From Antarctobacter heliothermus (GTDB lineage Bacteria > Pseudomonadota > Alphaproteobacteria > Rhodobacterales > Rhodobacteraceae), in contig NZ_CP022540.1 in NCBI RefSeq assembly GCF_002237555.1, forward strand, positions 2,857,001-2,921,000: a DNA stretch of 64,000 bases, read 5' to 3'. The notes under the pieces are model-generated. The model searched no databases. It worked only from the letters and a program-made list of their open reading frames with translations, and was not told the origin of the DNA. Positions 26,913-36,380 of the stretch are shown here, piece by piece (the first letter of the stretch is position 1; each line of letters starts with the position of its first letter). Both the position numbers and the translations under genes were made by a program.

Positions 26913-28289
26913 ATGAAGGTCATCATTTGCGGGGCAGGGCAGGTCGGCTGGCAGATTGCCCGTCACCTCTCAGGAGAGCGGAACGACGTTACGGTTGTGG
27001 ACAACAACCCCGACCTCGTACGGCGCGCCACCGATACGCTGGACGTGCAGGGAATTGCCGGTTTTGCCTCCTATCCCGACGTTTTGGAAAAGGCCGGGGC
27101 AAAAGACGCGGACATGGTGATTGCCGCGACCTATTCCGATGAGGTCAACATGGTGACCTGCCAGGTGGCGCATTCGGTCTTTGCGGTTCCGCGCAAGATT
27201 GCCCGCCTGCGCGCCGAAAGTTACCTGACGGCGATCTATTCCGACCTGTACCGGCGCGATCACCTGCCCATCGACGTGGTGATCAGCCCGGAACGCGAGG
27301 TGGCCGAGGCCGCGTTGCAGCGGCTTGCCGCGCCTGCCGCCTTTGACACAGAGACCTTTCTTGATGGCAAGGCCCAGCTCATGGGGCTGTCCATTGATGA
27401 GGGCTGTCCGATCGTAAACACGCCTCTGCGGCAGTTGACCGATTTGTTTTCGACCCTGCGGTCGGTTGTGGTTGGGGTGCGCCGTGAGGGGCAGTTGTTT
27501 GCGCCGGAGTCGGGCGACCAGCTGTTCGTGGGCGACAGTTGCTACGTTGTGGTGCATTCCGAGGACGTGCAGCGCACCATGGAGATTTTCGGAAAAGCGC
27601 ACCGCAAGCAGGAGCGCGTGGTGATTGTCGGCGGCGGCAATGTCGGCCTGTCGGTGGCGCGTGCACTGGAGGCGGGCAAGACCCGCATCCGCGCCAAGAT
27701 GATCGAACGCAACCGCAAGAACGCCGAACGCGCCGCCGAGGAGCTGGAGCGCACCATCGTGTTGCACGGCGACGGGTTGGATGCCGCATTGCTGGTCGAG
27801 GCGGGAGTGGCGCGCGCCGATGCGGCGCTGTGCGTGACCGATGACGATAAGGTTAACATGCTGGCTGCCGTGCGTGCCAAGGCGGCAGGCTGTCCCATGG
27901 TGATCGCGCTGATCAACGACCCCACGCTGGTGCCGCTGATGGAACCTTTGGGCATCGACGCCTACATCAACCCGCGCTCTACGACTGTCAGTTCGATCCT
28001 GCGGCACATTCGGCATGGGCGCGTCAGCCAAGTCTATTCCATCGGCGACGCCGAGGCAGAGGTGATCGAAGCCGAAGTCATGTCGACCTCGCCCATCGCG
28101 GGCAGCCTAATCCGTGAGATCGATTTCCCCGAAGGTGTGTTGGTGGGGGCGGTCCGCAAAGGGGATAGGGTGGTCAAGCCGACCGGCACGTTGCGTATCG
28201 AGGAGGGCGATCAGATCGTGATCTTTGCCCTGACTGGAGACGTGGCAGAGGTCGAACGCCTGTTGCAGGTCTCGATTGACTTCTTCTAG
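26913..28289 (+). CDS. trkA: Trk system potassium uptake protein TrkA
   Basis: 458 residues, cytosolic. Two RCK units, each an NAD-binding domain followed by a TrkA-C domain: KVIICGAGQVGWQIARHL at the start and RVVIVGGGNVGLSVARALEAG near residue 240, with C-terminal units such as EVMSTSPIAGSLIREIDFPEGVLVGAV. It gates the TrkH channel encoded just downstream. Start at the ATG giving MKVIICGAG, as in the family. It follows the conserved ntrYX block, as I recall from other alphaproteobacteria. Confidence 0.96.
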   Translation: MKVIICGAGQVGWQIARHLSGERNDVTVVDNNPDLVRRATDTLDVQGIAGFASYPDVLEKAGAKDADMVIAATYSDEVNMVTCQVAHSVFAVPRKIARLRAESYLTAIYSDLYRRDHLPIDVVISPEREVAEAALQRLAAPAAFDTETFLDGKAQLMGLSIDEGCPIVNTPLRQLTDLFSTLRSVVVGVRREGQLFAPESGDQLFVGDSCYVVVHSEDVQRTMEIFGKAHRKQERVVIVGGGNVGLSVARALEAGKTRIRAKMIERNRKNAERAAEELERTIVLHGDGLDAALLVEAGVARADAALCVTDDDKVNMLAAVRAKAAGCPMVIALINDPTLVPLMEPLGIDAYINPRSTTVSSILRHIRHGRVSQVYSIGDAEAEVIEAEVMSTSPIAGSLIREIDFPEGVLVGAVRKGDRVVKPTGTLRIEEGDQIVIFALTGDVAEVERLLQVSIDFF

Positions 28290-28361
28290 GCGCATGTACG
28301 GGCAGGGGGCAATTGCGGCCGTCTCTGCGATACCCGGCCTTTGTTGGGCGGGGGACGTGCG

Positions 28362-29870
28362 ATGAAGGCCATCGCGGGAATGCCGCTGTTTTTGTTGATG
28401 ACGGGGCTGGGTGCGGCCTCGATGCTTCTGCCGGCCGCCTTTGCCTATGCGATCGAGGATTTCCACGACGCGCGGACGTTTTTCTATGGCGCTCTGCTGG
28501 GGTTGATCCTGACCGCACTGGTGGCGCTGGCGCTGGGCAACCAGCGCCACAATGAAAGCGCGTTGCGGCAGTTGGTGGCATTGGCGGCGGGTTTCGTCTT
28601 TTTGCCATTGATGTTTGCGGTGCCTTTCCACGAGGCGGTGCGCACCACCAGCTTTGGCAGTGCTTATTTCGAGATGGTGTCCAGTTTCACCACCACCGGG
28701 GCAACGCTTTTTGATGCCGCGCGGCTGTCGGGGCCGGAACATCTGTGGCGGGTGCAGGTGGGATGGATGGGGGGGTTGGTGATGTGGATCGCTGCCTCTG
28801 CCATCTTGGCTCCCTTGGCGCTGGGGGGCTTTGAGGTGACCGCCAGCGGAGAACCGGGCCAGTCCATGGCCGAGGGCGCGACGAACTCTGGCCCCACTGC
28901 GCCCAGCCAGCGCCTGATGCGCAGCGCAGAGACGCTGTTTCCGATCTATGCGGGGCTGACGCTGGCACTGACGGTTATGTTGTTGGTGGCAGGCGACCCG
29001 CCTTTGGTGGCGCTCAGCCATGCGATGTCGATCCTGTCGACCTCGGGGATCACACCGTTGTCGTCTCTGGGGGCCGCGCCCAGCGGGCTGGGCGGTGAGA
29101 TGGTGTTGTTTTGCTTTTTCTTCTTTGCCCTGTCGCGGATGACCTTTTCGACCGACACCCGACAGGAGCGAGGGCTGTATTTCGACCCCGAATTCCGGCT
29201 GGGCGTGATCATCGTCGTCTCTGTGCCGCTGCTGCTGTTCCTGCGCCATTGGGTTGCCTCGTTCGACGTGGGAGAGGAACAGAACTGGATCGCCGGTCTG
29301 CGCGCGCTTTGGGGCGGGTTGTTCACCGCTGCGTCCTTTCTGACCACCACCGGTTTTGTCAGCGGCGACTGGGACACGGCGCAGGACTGGTCCGGCCTGC
29401 CGACGCCGGGGATCATCCTGATGGGTTTGGCGCTGGTAGGCGGCGGCGTGGCGACCACGGCGGGTGGGGTCAAGCTGATGCGCGTCTATGCACTGTACCT
29501 GAACGGCAAGCGTGAGATCGAAAGGCTGGTCCACCCCCATTCGGTCGGGCGCGCCGGGCCGATGGGGCGACGGATTCGTCGTGAGGGGGCCTTTATCGCT
29601 TGGGTCTTTTTCATGTTCTTTGCGGTCACACTGGCCGGCTTGACCATGGTTCTGGGGATCTACGGCGTCGATTTCGAACGCGCCATTGTGCTGACCATCG
29701 CCACATTGTCCAACACCGGCCCGCTGATTGGCGCGGCTCCGGCGCGGGTCATCGACCTTGCCGCCATGCGCTGGGACGCGCATCTGATCCTGTGCGGGGC
29801 CATGGTGTTGGGGCGGTTGGAATTGCTGGCAATCATCGTCATGATCAGCCCGGACCTGTGGCGTGAATAG
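28362..29870 (+). CDS. trkH: Trk potassium transporter membrane subunit TrkH
   Basis: 502 residues with about ten membrane segments and four pore loops carrying the selectivity motifs [33 protein letters not shown] and [11 protein letters not shown]. With TrkA it imports K+. The ATG at 28362 follows GGGGGA; TTG codons further upstream extend the frame but add nothing recognisable. It is 72 bases downstream of trkA, in the same direction, and probably the same operon. Confidence 0.95.
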   Translation: MKAIAGMPLFLLMTGLGAASMLLPAAFAYAIEDFHDARTFFYGALLGLILTALVALALGNQRHNESALRQLVALAAGFVFLPLMFAVPFHEAVRTTSFGSAYFEMVSSFTTTGATLFDAARLSGPEHLWRVQVGWMGGLVMWIAASAILAPLALGGFEVTASGEPGQSMAEGATNSGPTAPSQRLMRSAETLFPIYAGLTLALTVMLLVAGDPPLVALSHAMSILSTSGITPLSSLGAAPSGLGGEMVLFCFFFFALSRMTFSTDTRQERGLYFDPEFRLGVIIVVSVPLLLFLRHWVASFDVGEEQNWIAGLRALWGGLFTAASFLTTTGFVSGDWDTAQDWSGLPTPGIILMGLALVGGGVATTAGGVKLMRVYALYLNGKREIERLVHPHSVGRAGPMGRRIRREGAFIAWVFFMFFAVTLAGLTMVLGIYGVDFERAIVLTIATLSNTGPLIGAAPARVIDLAAMRWDAHLILCGAMVLGRLELLAIIVMISPDLWRE

Positions 29871-30006
29871 TTGCGCGCAAACACGACTCAGGCAAGCGCC
29901 TGCCGATTTCCCGGATTTTCGGCTGGAAACTCCCGCAAGGGCAATCCATACTTGTCACAACGAGGGTGGCCCGGCGCGCGGGCCCGGCAAGAATAAAGGC
30001 AATTCA

Positions 30007-30246
30007 ATGGCTTCTGACAGACAGAACCTGCAGGACGCATTTCTTAATCACGTTCGCAAGACCAAGGTACCCGTGACAGTCTTCCTGATCAACGGGGTCA
30101 AACTGCAGGGGGTCATCACCTGGTTTGATAATTTTTGCGTCCTGTTGCGCCGCGACGGGCAATCGCAGCTTGTGTACAAGCACGCAATTTCGACCATCAT
30201 GCCCAGCCAGCCGATCAACCTGTATGACGGCGAAGGGGACGCGTGA
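30007..30246 (+). CDS. hfq: RNA-binding protein Hfq
   Basis: 79 residues. Hexameric RNA chaperone that helps small RNAs pair with messages. The Sm1 motif is [27 protein letters not shown], and the Sm2 motif contains [18 protein letters not shown] lies about 9 bases before the ATG. Its stop overlaps the GTG start of hflX. The hfq-hflX pair after the ntr block is a widely conserved arrangement. Confidence 0.98.
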   Translation: MASDRQNLQDAFLNHVRKTKVPVTVFLINGVKLQGVITWFDNFCVLLRRDGQSQLVYKHAISTIMPSQPINLYDGEGDA

Positions 30247-31526
30247 AGGAACACGCTGCGCCCGTGACCCGCGCTTGGGTCCTGCATCCCGATATCAAAA
30301 ACGACAAGGACCGGCGGAACGCCCGGATGGCCCTGGATGAGGCTGTGTCGCTGGCACATGCCTTGCCGGGGCTCGAGGTTGTGGGCGACACGATCGTGCC
30401 GTTGCCGCGCCCCCATGCGGGCGCGCTGTTCGGCACCGGCAAGATCGAAGAACTGCGCGCCCTGTTTGAGGCGCAAGAGATCGAATTGGTGCTGGTCGAC
30501 GGCCCGGTGACCCCGGTGCAACAGCGCAATCTGGAAAAGACGTGGAAGGTCAAACTACTCGACCGGACCGGGCTTATTCTGGAAATCTTCTCGGACCGCG
30601 CCGCCACCCGCGAAGGGGTGTTGCAGGTCGAGATGGCGCACCTGTCCTATCAGCGCACCCGCCTTGTACGGGCCTGGACTCACCTTGAACGGCAGCGTGG
30701 CGGATTGGGGTTCGTCGGCGGCCCCGGTGAAACGCAGATTGAGGCAGACAGACGCGCCATCGACGAACAACTGGTGCGCTTGCGCCGCCAGTTGGACAAG
30801 GTGGTGCGCACACGCGAATTGCATCGCAAGGCGCGCGCCAAGGTGCCCTATCCGATTGTCGCGCTGGTGGGGTACACCAACGCCGGAAAATCCACGCTGT
30901 TCAACCGGTTGACCGGGGCCGATGTCATGGCCAAGGACATGCTGTTCGCCACGCTGGACCCGACCATGCGGGCGGTGCGATTGTCCACCGGGGCGGATGT
31001 GATCCTGTCCGATACCGTGGGTTTCATCTCTGATCTGCCGACCGAACTGGTCGCCGCGTTCCGCGCCACACTGGAAGAGGTGCTGGCCGCAGATGTGGTT
31101 GTGCATGTACGCGACATTTCGCACCCAGAGTCCGACGAACAGGCCAAAGACGTTCGCACCATCCTCGAAAGCCTCGGGGTGGCAGAGGACACCACGCAGA
31201 TTGAGCTATGGAACAAACTTGACCGGCTAGAGCCTGAGGAAATCGAGGCGGTGCGCCAGCGGGCCGCGCGTGATCCTGCCGTGCATGCGGTCTCGGCCCT
31301 GACGGGCGAGGGGCTGGATGACTTCCTTGAGGCCGTGACAGAGGCGTTGGATGGGGAGCGGCTGCGCGACGATCTGGTGCTGGGCTTTGACGAAGGGCGC
31401 AAACGGGCGTGGCTCTTCGAAAAGGGTCTGGTCGAGAGTGAGCGTCAGGAAGAAGACGGTTACGTCATCTCGGTCCACTGGTCTGCGCGCGATCGAGCAC
31501 GGTTTGAGGCGATGGACAAGGACTGA
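30243..31526 (+). CDS. hflX: ribosome-associated GTPase HflX
   Basis: 427 residues. Splits stalled or stressed ribosomes using GTP. The N-terminal HflX domain ([15 protein letters not shown] and [20 protein letters not shown]) is followed by a linker helix ([13 protein letters not shown]) and the G domain: GYTNAGKST (G1), [10 protein letters not shown] (G3) and NKLD (G4). The GTG start overlaps the hfq stop (GTGA), and no ATG lies nearby. It converges on the phosphotransferase gene with 11 bases between stops. Confidence 0.96.
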   Translation: MKEHAAPVTRAWVLHPDIKNDKDRRNARMALDEAVSLAHALPGLEVVGDTIVPLPRPHAGALFGTGKIEELRALFEAQEIELVLVDGPVTPVQQRNLEKTWKVKLLDRTGLILEIFSDRAATREGVLQVEMAHLSYQRTRLVRAWTHLERQRGGLGFVGGPGETQIEADRRAIDEQLVRLRRQLDKVVRTRELHRKARAKVPYPIVALVGYTNAGKSTLFNRLTGADVMAKDMLFATLDPTMRAVRLSTGADVILSDTVGFISDLPTELVAAFRATLEEVLAADVVVHVRDISHPESDEQAKDVRTILESLGVAEDTTQIELWNKLDRLEPEEIEAVRQRAARDPAVHAVSALTGEGLDDFLEAVTEALDGERLRDDLVLGFDEGRKRAWLFEKGLVESERQEEDGYVISVHWSARDRARFEAMDKD

Positions 31527-31537
31527 GGCCGCCCGCC

Positions 31538-32434
31538 TCAGATCACCGGGGCATCCCTGTTCAACAGGTCTTCGGCCACCTCTAACCGGCGCAATTGCCG
31601 TGCGGATGGCACCTGCGGCGTGTTTGCCCAGACCCAGAGACAGAAACACCGTTGCAGAAACAGGCGGACCGCCGGGTCCGTCTGATCTGTGCCATAGGCG
31701 TGCCGCAGGTCGGTGACCGCTTGTTGTCCGTCTGACGCGCCCAAGGTCATCAGGTCCAGCGCCAGCGTAAAGACATCGCGCAATGGCTCATCCTCGCGCG
31801 TATTCTCAAAATCCAGACCCCAGACCGTGCCGTCCACGTCCAGCATCAGGTTGGAGAGGGTCATGTCGCGGTGTGTGACTGCGCGGGCAGAGGGGCGGCC
31901 CGTCACACCTGCCGCAATGGCCTGCACGTCCCGCGCGGTCTTGGCAAAGCCATCGGGATCGGGAATGGCGCGCTGCCCGTCCAGCGCCGCCGCGATCAAC
32001 CGCGACAGCCAGTTGACTTGGCCCGTGGCGTCAAACGGGCAGGGATGCTGCGTCAGCCCGTGATAGGCTCGCAACCAGCGCCCGGCACTGGTCGCAACCT
32101 CTGCACCGCCCGCCCGACACACCGTGGCAAGGTCCGTGCCGTCGATTTTTGGCATGGCCATTGCCCGGCAGGAGGCGTCGAAAAATAAGACCTCCGGCGC
32201 GCGACTGGCCCCGGTCTTTAGTGCCTGTGCCACCTGTGTTTGACGGCGGGCCTGACGCGCTGCCCGGTCCGAATCCGCCCAGACCTTGATCAGGATTGGC
32301 CCCTTCGGCCCGTCCGATTCAAACAGATGCGCCTCACCGCCGCCGGGTCGCGCGGCGCGCGGCTCTGATCCGCCGCCATGGCGCGCCTGTGCCTCCATTG
32401 CCAAGGCCCGCGCGGCCTCGGCCGTCAGGCTCAT
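31538..32434 (-). CDS. phosphotransferase of the aminoglycoside/choline kinase fold
   Basis: 298 residues. The kinase loop is HRDMTLSNLMLD (catalytic Asp and metal-binding Asn), followed by WGLDFENTRED with the metal-binding Asp. A Lys in PILIKVW fits the ATP-binding lysine. These are protein-kinase-like enzymes that phosphorylate small molecules; the substrate cannot be told. The start overlaps the stop of the penicillin-acylase-family gene (ATGA), so the two are translationally coupled, which hints at a shared substrate or pathway. Confidence 0.8.
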   Translation of the reverse strand: MSLTAEAARALAMEAQARHGGGSEPRAARPGGGEAHLFESDGPKGPILIKVWADSDRAARQARRQTQVAQALKTGASRAPEVLFFDASCRAMAMPKIDGTDLATVCRAGGAEVATSAGRWLRAYHGLTQHPCPFDATGQVNWLSRLIAAALDGQRAIPDPDGFAKTARDVQAIAAGVTGRPSARAVTHRDMTLSNLMLDVDGTVWGLDFENTREDEPLRDVFTLALDLMTLGASDGQQAVTDLRHAYGTDQTDPAVRLFLQRCFCLWVWANTPQVPSARQLRRLEVAEDLLNRDAPVI

Positions 32435-34896
32435 GGTTTGACGAGGCGCGTGATCCCGACAGAGGCGGCGCGCGCAAGCCCGATGTCCAGCGACATCGGC
32501 AGGTATTCCCCGCGCCGCCACAGCTGACCCAGATCGTCATAGTGGCGAGACAGCGGGTGCCCCGATTGCCCGGTGGCCGAGATAAAGACCGAACTGTCCG
32601 GATCGGCGAAATCATAGACTCCGCGATAGCCCGCCCCATGCACATTGGCAAAAGGCTCGGGCTCGGTCCCCGAGGTGCGACCGCGCATCAACGTATGATC
32701 GCCGCCCGAGGTCTCCTGCCGGACGTTCACGAAATAACGCAGGATCGGGACTTCGCCCAGCACCGGATGCCGGTGTGTGGCGGCATGGGCATCGCCCCAG
32801 CGCAGCGATTCCAGCGAACTGCCGAACTCTTCGTCGATCCAGATCAGCGCATCGTCCAGCGCCAGCCGCGCGATGTCGCTACAGGTTTCCACCACGGCAG
32901 AGCGGATCACGTCGCACCACACGCTGGCCCCGTCCACGTCGCGAAAGACGCGCTCGATGAACAGTGGCTCGACGTGGTTGAAGTCCGCGGCCAGCGGGCC
33001 AAGGTCGTCGCGGATCAACCGGTCCTGAAGCGCGCGCAGCCACGCGGCATAGATCAGCGGCTCTGGCAGATGTTCGTTCATCTCGCCGTTCCAATCGGCC
33101 AACAGCGCCAGCGCGCGCTGGCGCTGACGGGCGGGGGTGCCCTGCGGCGCCGCCTCGCCGGTGAACCACAGATCCCGCCCGATCAGCGGCAGCAGCGTGC
33201 GCGCGGCAGGGGACACGGTGTCCAACTGCGCCTCAATAAAGCTGTCGCGGGTGTGCACCTTGCGACCCTGCATCACACTGGTCCAGCGCTGCACCCGCTG
33301 GCTGTCGCCCCATTCGAAACTGACATGGTTGGGGAAGGGGCGGTCGATCATCTTGTTGTTGGTGTTGCCAACGATCCCGCCCTCGGGCGCAAGGAATTCG
33401 GGGTTGGACGAATAGGGCAGATAGCCGTCCCAGCGATTGGTCGCGATCCAGCCGCGTGACGGCAACCGGCCCAGGCTTTCATGCGCGGGATCGCGACGCG
33501 GCATCGCGCCCACCAGCTTCATCGCGACGGTATCGTCGTCGATCATCGTCAGGTTCTGCGAGGGGGCCACATACAGCCGCGAGATCTGCATCCCTTCTTC
33601 AACGGACCCCGCCATCATTAACCCCACGGCGGCAGAGGCCGAGGTGTCCTCATGCGATAGTGCCGTCCACGACAGCGTCACCAGATGGCCGGGCGGCGTG
33701 ATCTTGTCCAGGTTGAACTGCGACGAGGGTAGAACCGGGCCATTGTCCGTCCACAGCAGGGTCAGCGTCACCGGCGGCTCATCCTTGATGCGGATGATCG
33801 ACTGGCGCGTCTCAAAAGGTTTGAACCCGTCGGGCGTGCGGTATTCCTGTCGGTTGTCGGGATTGATCTCTTCGAAAAACAGATCCTGATCGTCCAGATA
33901 AGACGAGGTGATCCCCCAGGCCAACTGCCGCGAACGGCCCACCATCAGCGCCGGAATGCCGGGGATCGATGCGCCGATCACGCCGCCGGACTGCAACTCC
34001 ATCCGCGCCAGATACCAGATCGACGGCGCAGTGAAACCCAGATGGGGGTCATTGGCCAGCAGCGTCCCGCGTGAGGCAGAGCGCTCTGGCGCAGCGGCCC
34101 AGACGTTGGACGCCCCCGCCAGCCCGCGACGCGGCACCGGCCACAGGAAATCCCCGCCAACCGTCCCCGCCTGCGCCTGTTGCGTGCCCGCACCGGGCAA
34201 CAATCGGGCAATCTGGGGCAGCGCCGCCACGCCAGAGCCGGGCATTTCGGGCAGAATATCCGACAGCCGCGCCTCATCGCCCAGCAACAGCGAGGTGCGT
34301 GCCCGCAGCACCTCATCGCCGATATGGCCCGACAGCTGCAGCGCCATCAACTTGATGATGGCCAGCGAATCCGCCGGTTGCCACGGCGCGATCTCTGCCT
34401 CGAACAGGAAAAACTCGGGCGCACCGCGCCCCAGACTTTCCATATTGATCTCACTGATGCGGGCATTGATCCCGGCGGCATAGGCCTCTAGCGCGTCCAG
34501 CGTGCGGTCGTCCTGATGCACGACAGAGGCTTTGGCCGCGCTGTAAATGTCCAGCCGCCGCAACAGGGTGTCGGTGCGCAGCGTCCGGCGGCCAAAGATT
34601 TCCGACAGGCGGCCCTGTGCCGTGCGCCGCATCACCATCAACTGCCACAGCCGGTCCTGCGCATGGGCATAGCCAAGCCCAAAAAACGCATCGCGGTCCG
34701 ACAGCGCCATGATATGCGGCACCGCCGAATTGTCGCGCACGATTTCGATATCTGCGGTGATGCCAGAGACGGACAGGGTCTTGTCGTAGTCAGGCAGCGA
34801 CCGCGACGCGAGGTAGTAGGACAGCAAAACGCCAATGACGATCAGCGCCACAGCCAGGCTGGCCAGTCGCAGCAACCATCGAAACATCAGCGCCAT
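32431..34896 (-). CDS. penicillin acylase family protein (Ntn hydrolase)
   Basis: 821 residues. One N-terminal membrane anchor or signal (residues 5-29) places it in the periplasm. After the alpha chain and a linker, the predicted autocleavage site is before Ser263 in GASNVWAAAPERSASRGTLLANDPHLGF, the nucleophile of N-terminal nucleophile amidases. Relatives cleave penicillins or acyl-homoserine lactones, but the acyl substrate here is open. The conserved AHAQDRLWQLMVMRRTAQGRLSEIFG near residue 77 is standard. Upstream partner of the phosphotransferase gene. Confidence 0.9.
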   Translation of the reverse strand: MALMFRWLLRLASLAVALIVIGVLLSYYLASRSLPDYDKTLSVSGITADIEIVRDNSAVPHIMALSDRDAFFGLGYAHAQDRLWQLMVMRRTAQGRLSEIFGRRTLRTDTLLRRLDIYSAAKASVVHQDDRTLDALEAYAAGINARISEINMESLGRGAPEFFLFEAEIAPWQPADSLAIIKLMALQLSGHIGDEVLRARTSLLLGDEARLSDILPEMPGSGVAALPQIARLLPGAGTQQAQAGTVGGDFLWPVPRRGLAGASNVWAAAPERSASRGTLLANDPHLGFTAPSIWYLARMELQSGGVIGASIPGIPALMVGRSRQLAWGITSSYLDDQDLFFEEINPDNRQEYRTPDGFKPFETRQSIIRIKDEPPVTLTLLWTDNGPVLPSSQFNLDKITPPGHLVTLSWTALSHEDTSASAAVGLMMAGSVEEGMQISRLYVAPSQNLTMIDDDTVAMKLVGAMPRRDPAHESLGRLPSRGWIATNRWDGYLPYSSNPEFLAPEGGIVGNTNNKMIDRPFPNHVSFEWGDSQRVQRWTSVMQGRKVHTRDSFIEAQLDTVSPAARTLLPLIGRDLWFTGEAAPQGTPARQRQRALALLADWNGEMNEHLPEPLIYAAWLRALQDRLIRDDLGPLAADFNHVEPLFIERVFRDVDGASVWCDVIRSAVVETCSDIARLALDDALIWIDEEFGSSLESLRWGDAHAATHRHPVLGEVPILRYFVNVRQETSGGDHTLMRGRTSGTEPEPFANVHGAGYRGVYDFADPDSSVFISATGQSGHPLSRHYDDLGQLWRRGEYLPMSLDIGLARAASVGITRLVKP

Positions 34897-34998
34897 TTCC
34901 CTCTCCGTCCACTTGGGGTAGGTCAGAATGCACCGGGATTAACTTGCCAGCCCGGGCTTGCCAAGGGCAGGCGGGCTGGTCCGACGAGGGAGAGTATA

Positions 34999-35871
34999 AT
35001 GGCAAAAGTCGCATTTCTGGGTCTGGGCGTGATGGGCTATCCCATGGCGGGCCATCTGGCCAAGGCCGGGCATGAGGTGACTGTCTACAACCGCACCGCC
35101 GCCAAGGCCGAAAAATGGGTCGCCGAACATGGCGGTTCGCACGCGGCAACCCCGCGTGAGGCGGCGCAGGGCGCGGATTTCATCATGGCCTGCGTGGGCA
35201 ATGACGACGATTTGCGCGGTGTCTGCACCGGCGCGGACGGGGCCTTTGCCGGGATGGCAAAGGGCGCGACCTTTGTCGATCACACCACCGTGTCCGCACA
35301 GGTCACCGCAGAACTCTACGCAGAGGCGGCCAAGGCGGACCTGTCCTTTGTCGATGCGCCGGTGTCCGGCGGGCAGGCGGGGGCGGAAAACGGCCAGTTG
35401 GTGATCATGTGCGGCGGGGATGCGCCGGTCTATGACGCGGCAGAGCCGGTGATGATGTCCTATGCCAAGATGTGCCGTCGTCTGGGCGAGTCGGGCGCAG
35501 GCCAACTGACCAAGATGGTCAACCAGATCTGTATTGCCGGTCTGGTGCAAGCCTTGTCAGAGGGTCTGCACTTTGCCGAAAAGGCAGGTCTGGATGGTGC
35601 GGCGGTGGTCGATGTGATCGGCGGCGGTGCGGCCGGGTCGTGGCAGATGGTCAACCGCTATCAGACCATGATCGCGGATAAGTTCGAACACGGCTTTGCC
35701 GTCGACTGGATGCGCAAGGATCTGAACATCTGCCTGCGCACGGCGGATGAGGTGGGGGCCTCACTGCCCGTCACCGCCCTTGTGGATCAGTTCTACAAGG
35801 ACGTGCAAAAACTGGGTGGTGGGCGCTGGGACACCTCGTCGCTGATCAAACGCCTGAATGCCATGGGGTGA
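34999..35871 (+). CDS. 3-hydroxyisobutyrate dehydrogenase-like oxidoreductase
   Basis: 290 residues of the beta-hydroxyacid dehydrogenase family. NAD(P) binding by VAFLGLGVMGYPMAGHLAKAGHEV, substrate loop FVDAPVSGGQAGAENGQL, and the catalytic Lys in GAGQLTKMVNQICIAG. Candidate reactions are oxidation of 3-hydroxyisobutyrate or reduction of tartronate or succinate semialdehyde; sequence alone does not decide. ATG at 34999 follows GAGGGAGAG. Divergent from the penicillin-acylase gene. Confidence 0.88.
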   Translation: MAKVAFLGLGVMGYPMAGHLAKAGHEVTVYNRTAAKAEKWVAEHGGSHAATPREAAQGADFIMACVGNDDDLRGVCTGADGAFAGMAKGATFVDHTTVSAQVTAELYAEAAKADLSFVDAPVSGGQAGAENGQLVIMCGGDAPVYDAAEPVMMSYAKMCRRLGESGAGQLTKMVNQICIAGLVQALSEGLHFAEKAGLDGAAVVDVIGGGAAGSWQMVNRYQTMIADKFEHGFAVDWMRKDLNICLRTADEVGASLPVTALVDQFYKDVQKLGGGRWDTSSLIKRLNAMG

Positions 35872-36380
35872 GCCTCTGCTCACCCCGTCCCGCCGCGCCA
35901 CCCTTTTCCGGGCGGCGCGGCACTTGCCGTTGCGACGCCACGTCAAACGCCGCCATGCGCCTAATTTACGCTCCTATCCGTTTGCCTACACGTCTCTCCC
36001 GACATGACCTATTGTCTTTGCCCCTTTGCACGCCTTATGTTAGCGGTCAGGCCGCGTGTGTATTACCCCGCGCCGACCAGTTTCGCTGACCGTGGACCCT
36101 GACAAACCGGACCCGGACAGACCGATCGGGCCGCAAGGCCAAAGACCCCGCCCGGACCGCAACATGCGACGGGCTTAATGAATGGGCGCCGCTTCGGTTC
36201 ACTTGCCGAAGACAGGCGTCGGAGAAGAACCGCGATGAAGCGCGCGAATGACATCAGGCACGAGGCAGGGACCAATGGCTCCCGCCGTGCCGTCGCGCAC
36301 CATCTCGCCCAGACAAGACACGCCGCAACCTCCGGGGCCCCACCTGGGCCGCGGAGGCGTGCGCCGTGCAAACGGATAAC
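35872..36380 (+). other. 509-bp gap: probable promoter and long leader of rne
   Basis: No gene is supported. The stretch is less GC-rich near 35955-36065. A long untranslated leader is usual for rne, where RNase E regulates its own message by cutting it; a leader here is inference. No riboswitch was recognised. Confidence 0.45.
35892..35921 (+). terminator. hairpin after the oxidoreductase gene
   Basis: Stem GCCGCGCC/GGCGCGGC around a 14-base loop, 20 bases after the stop codon. No proper T run follows. Confidence 0.4.

Noticed and set aside
28107..29783. 558-residue open frame antisense to trkH
   Set aside because: Very Arg/Gln/His-rich, no motif, and fully opposite a clear transporter gene.
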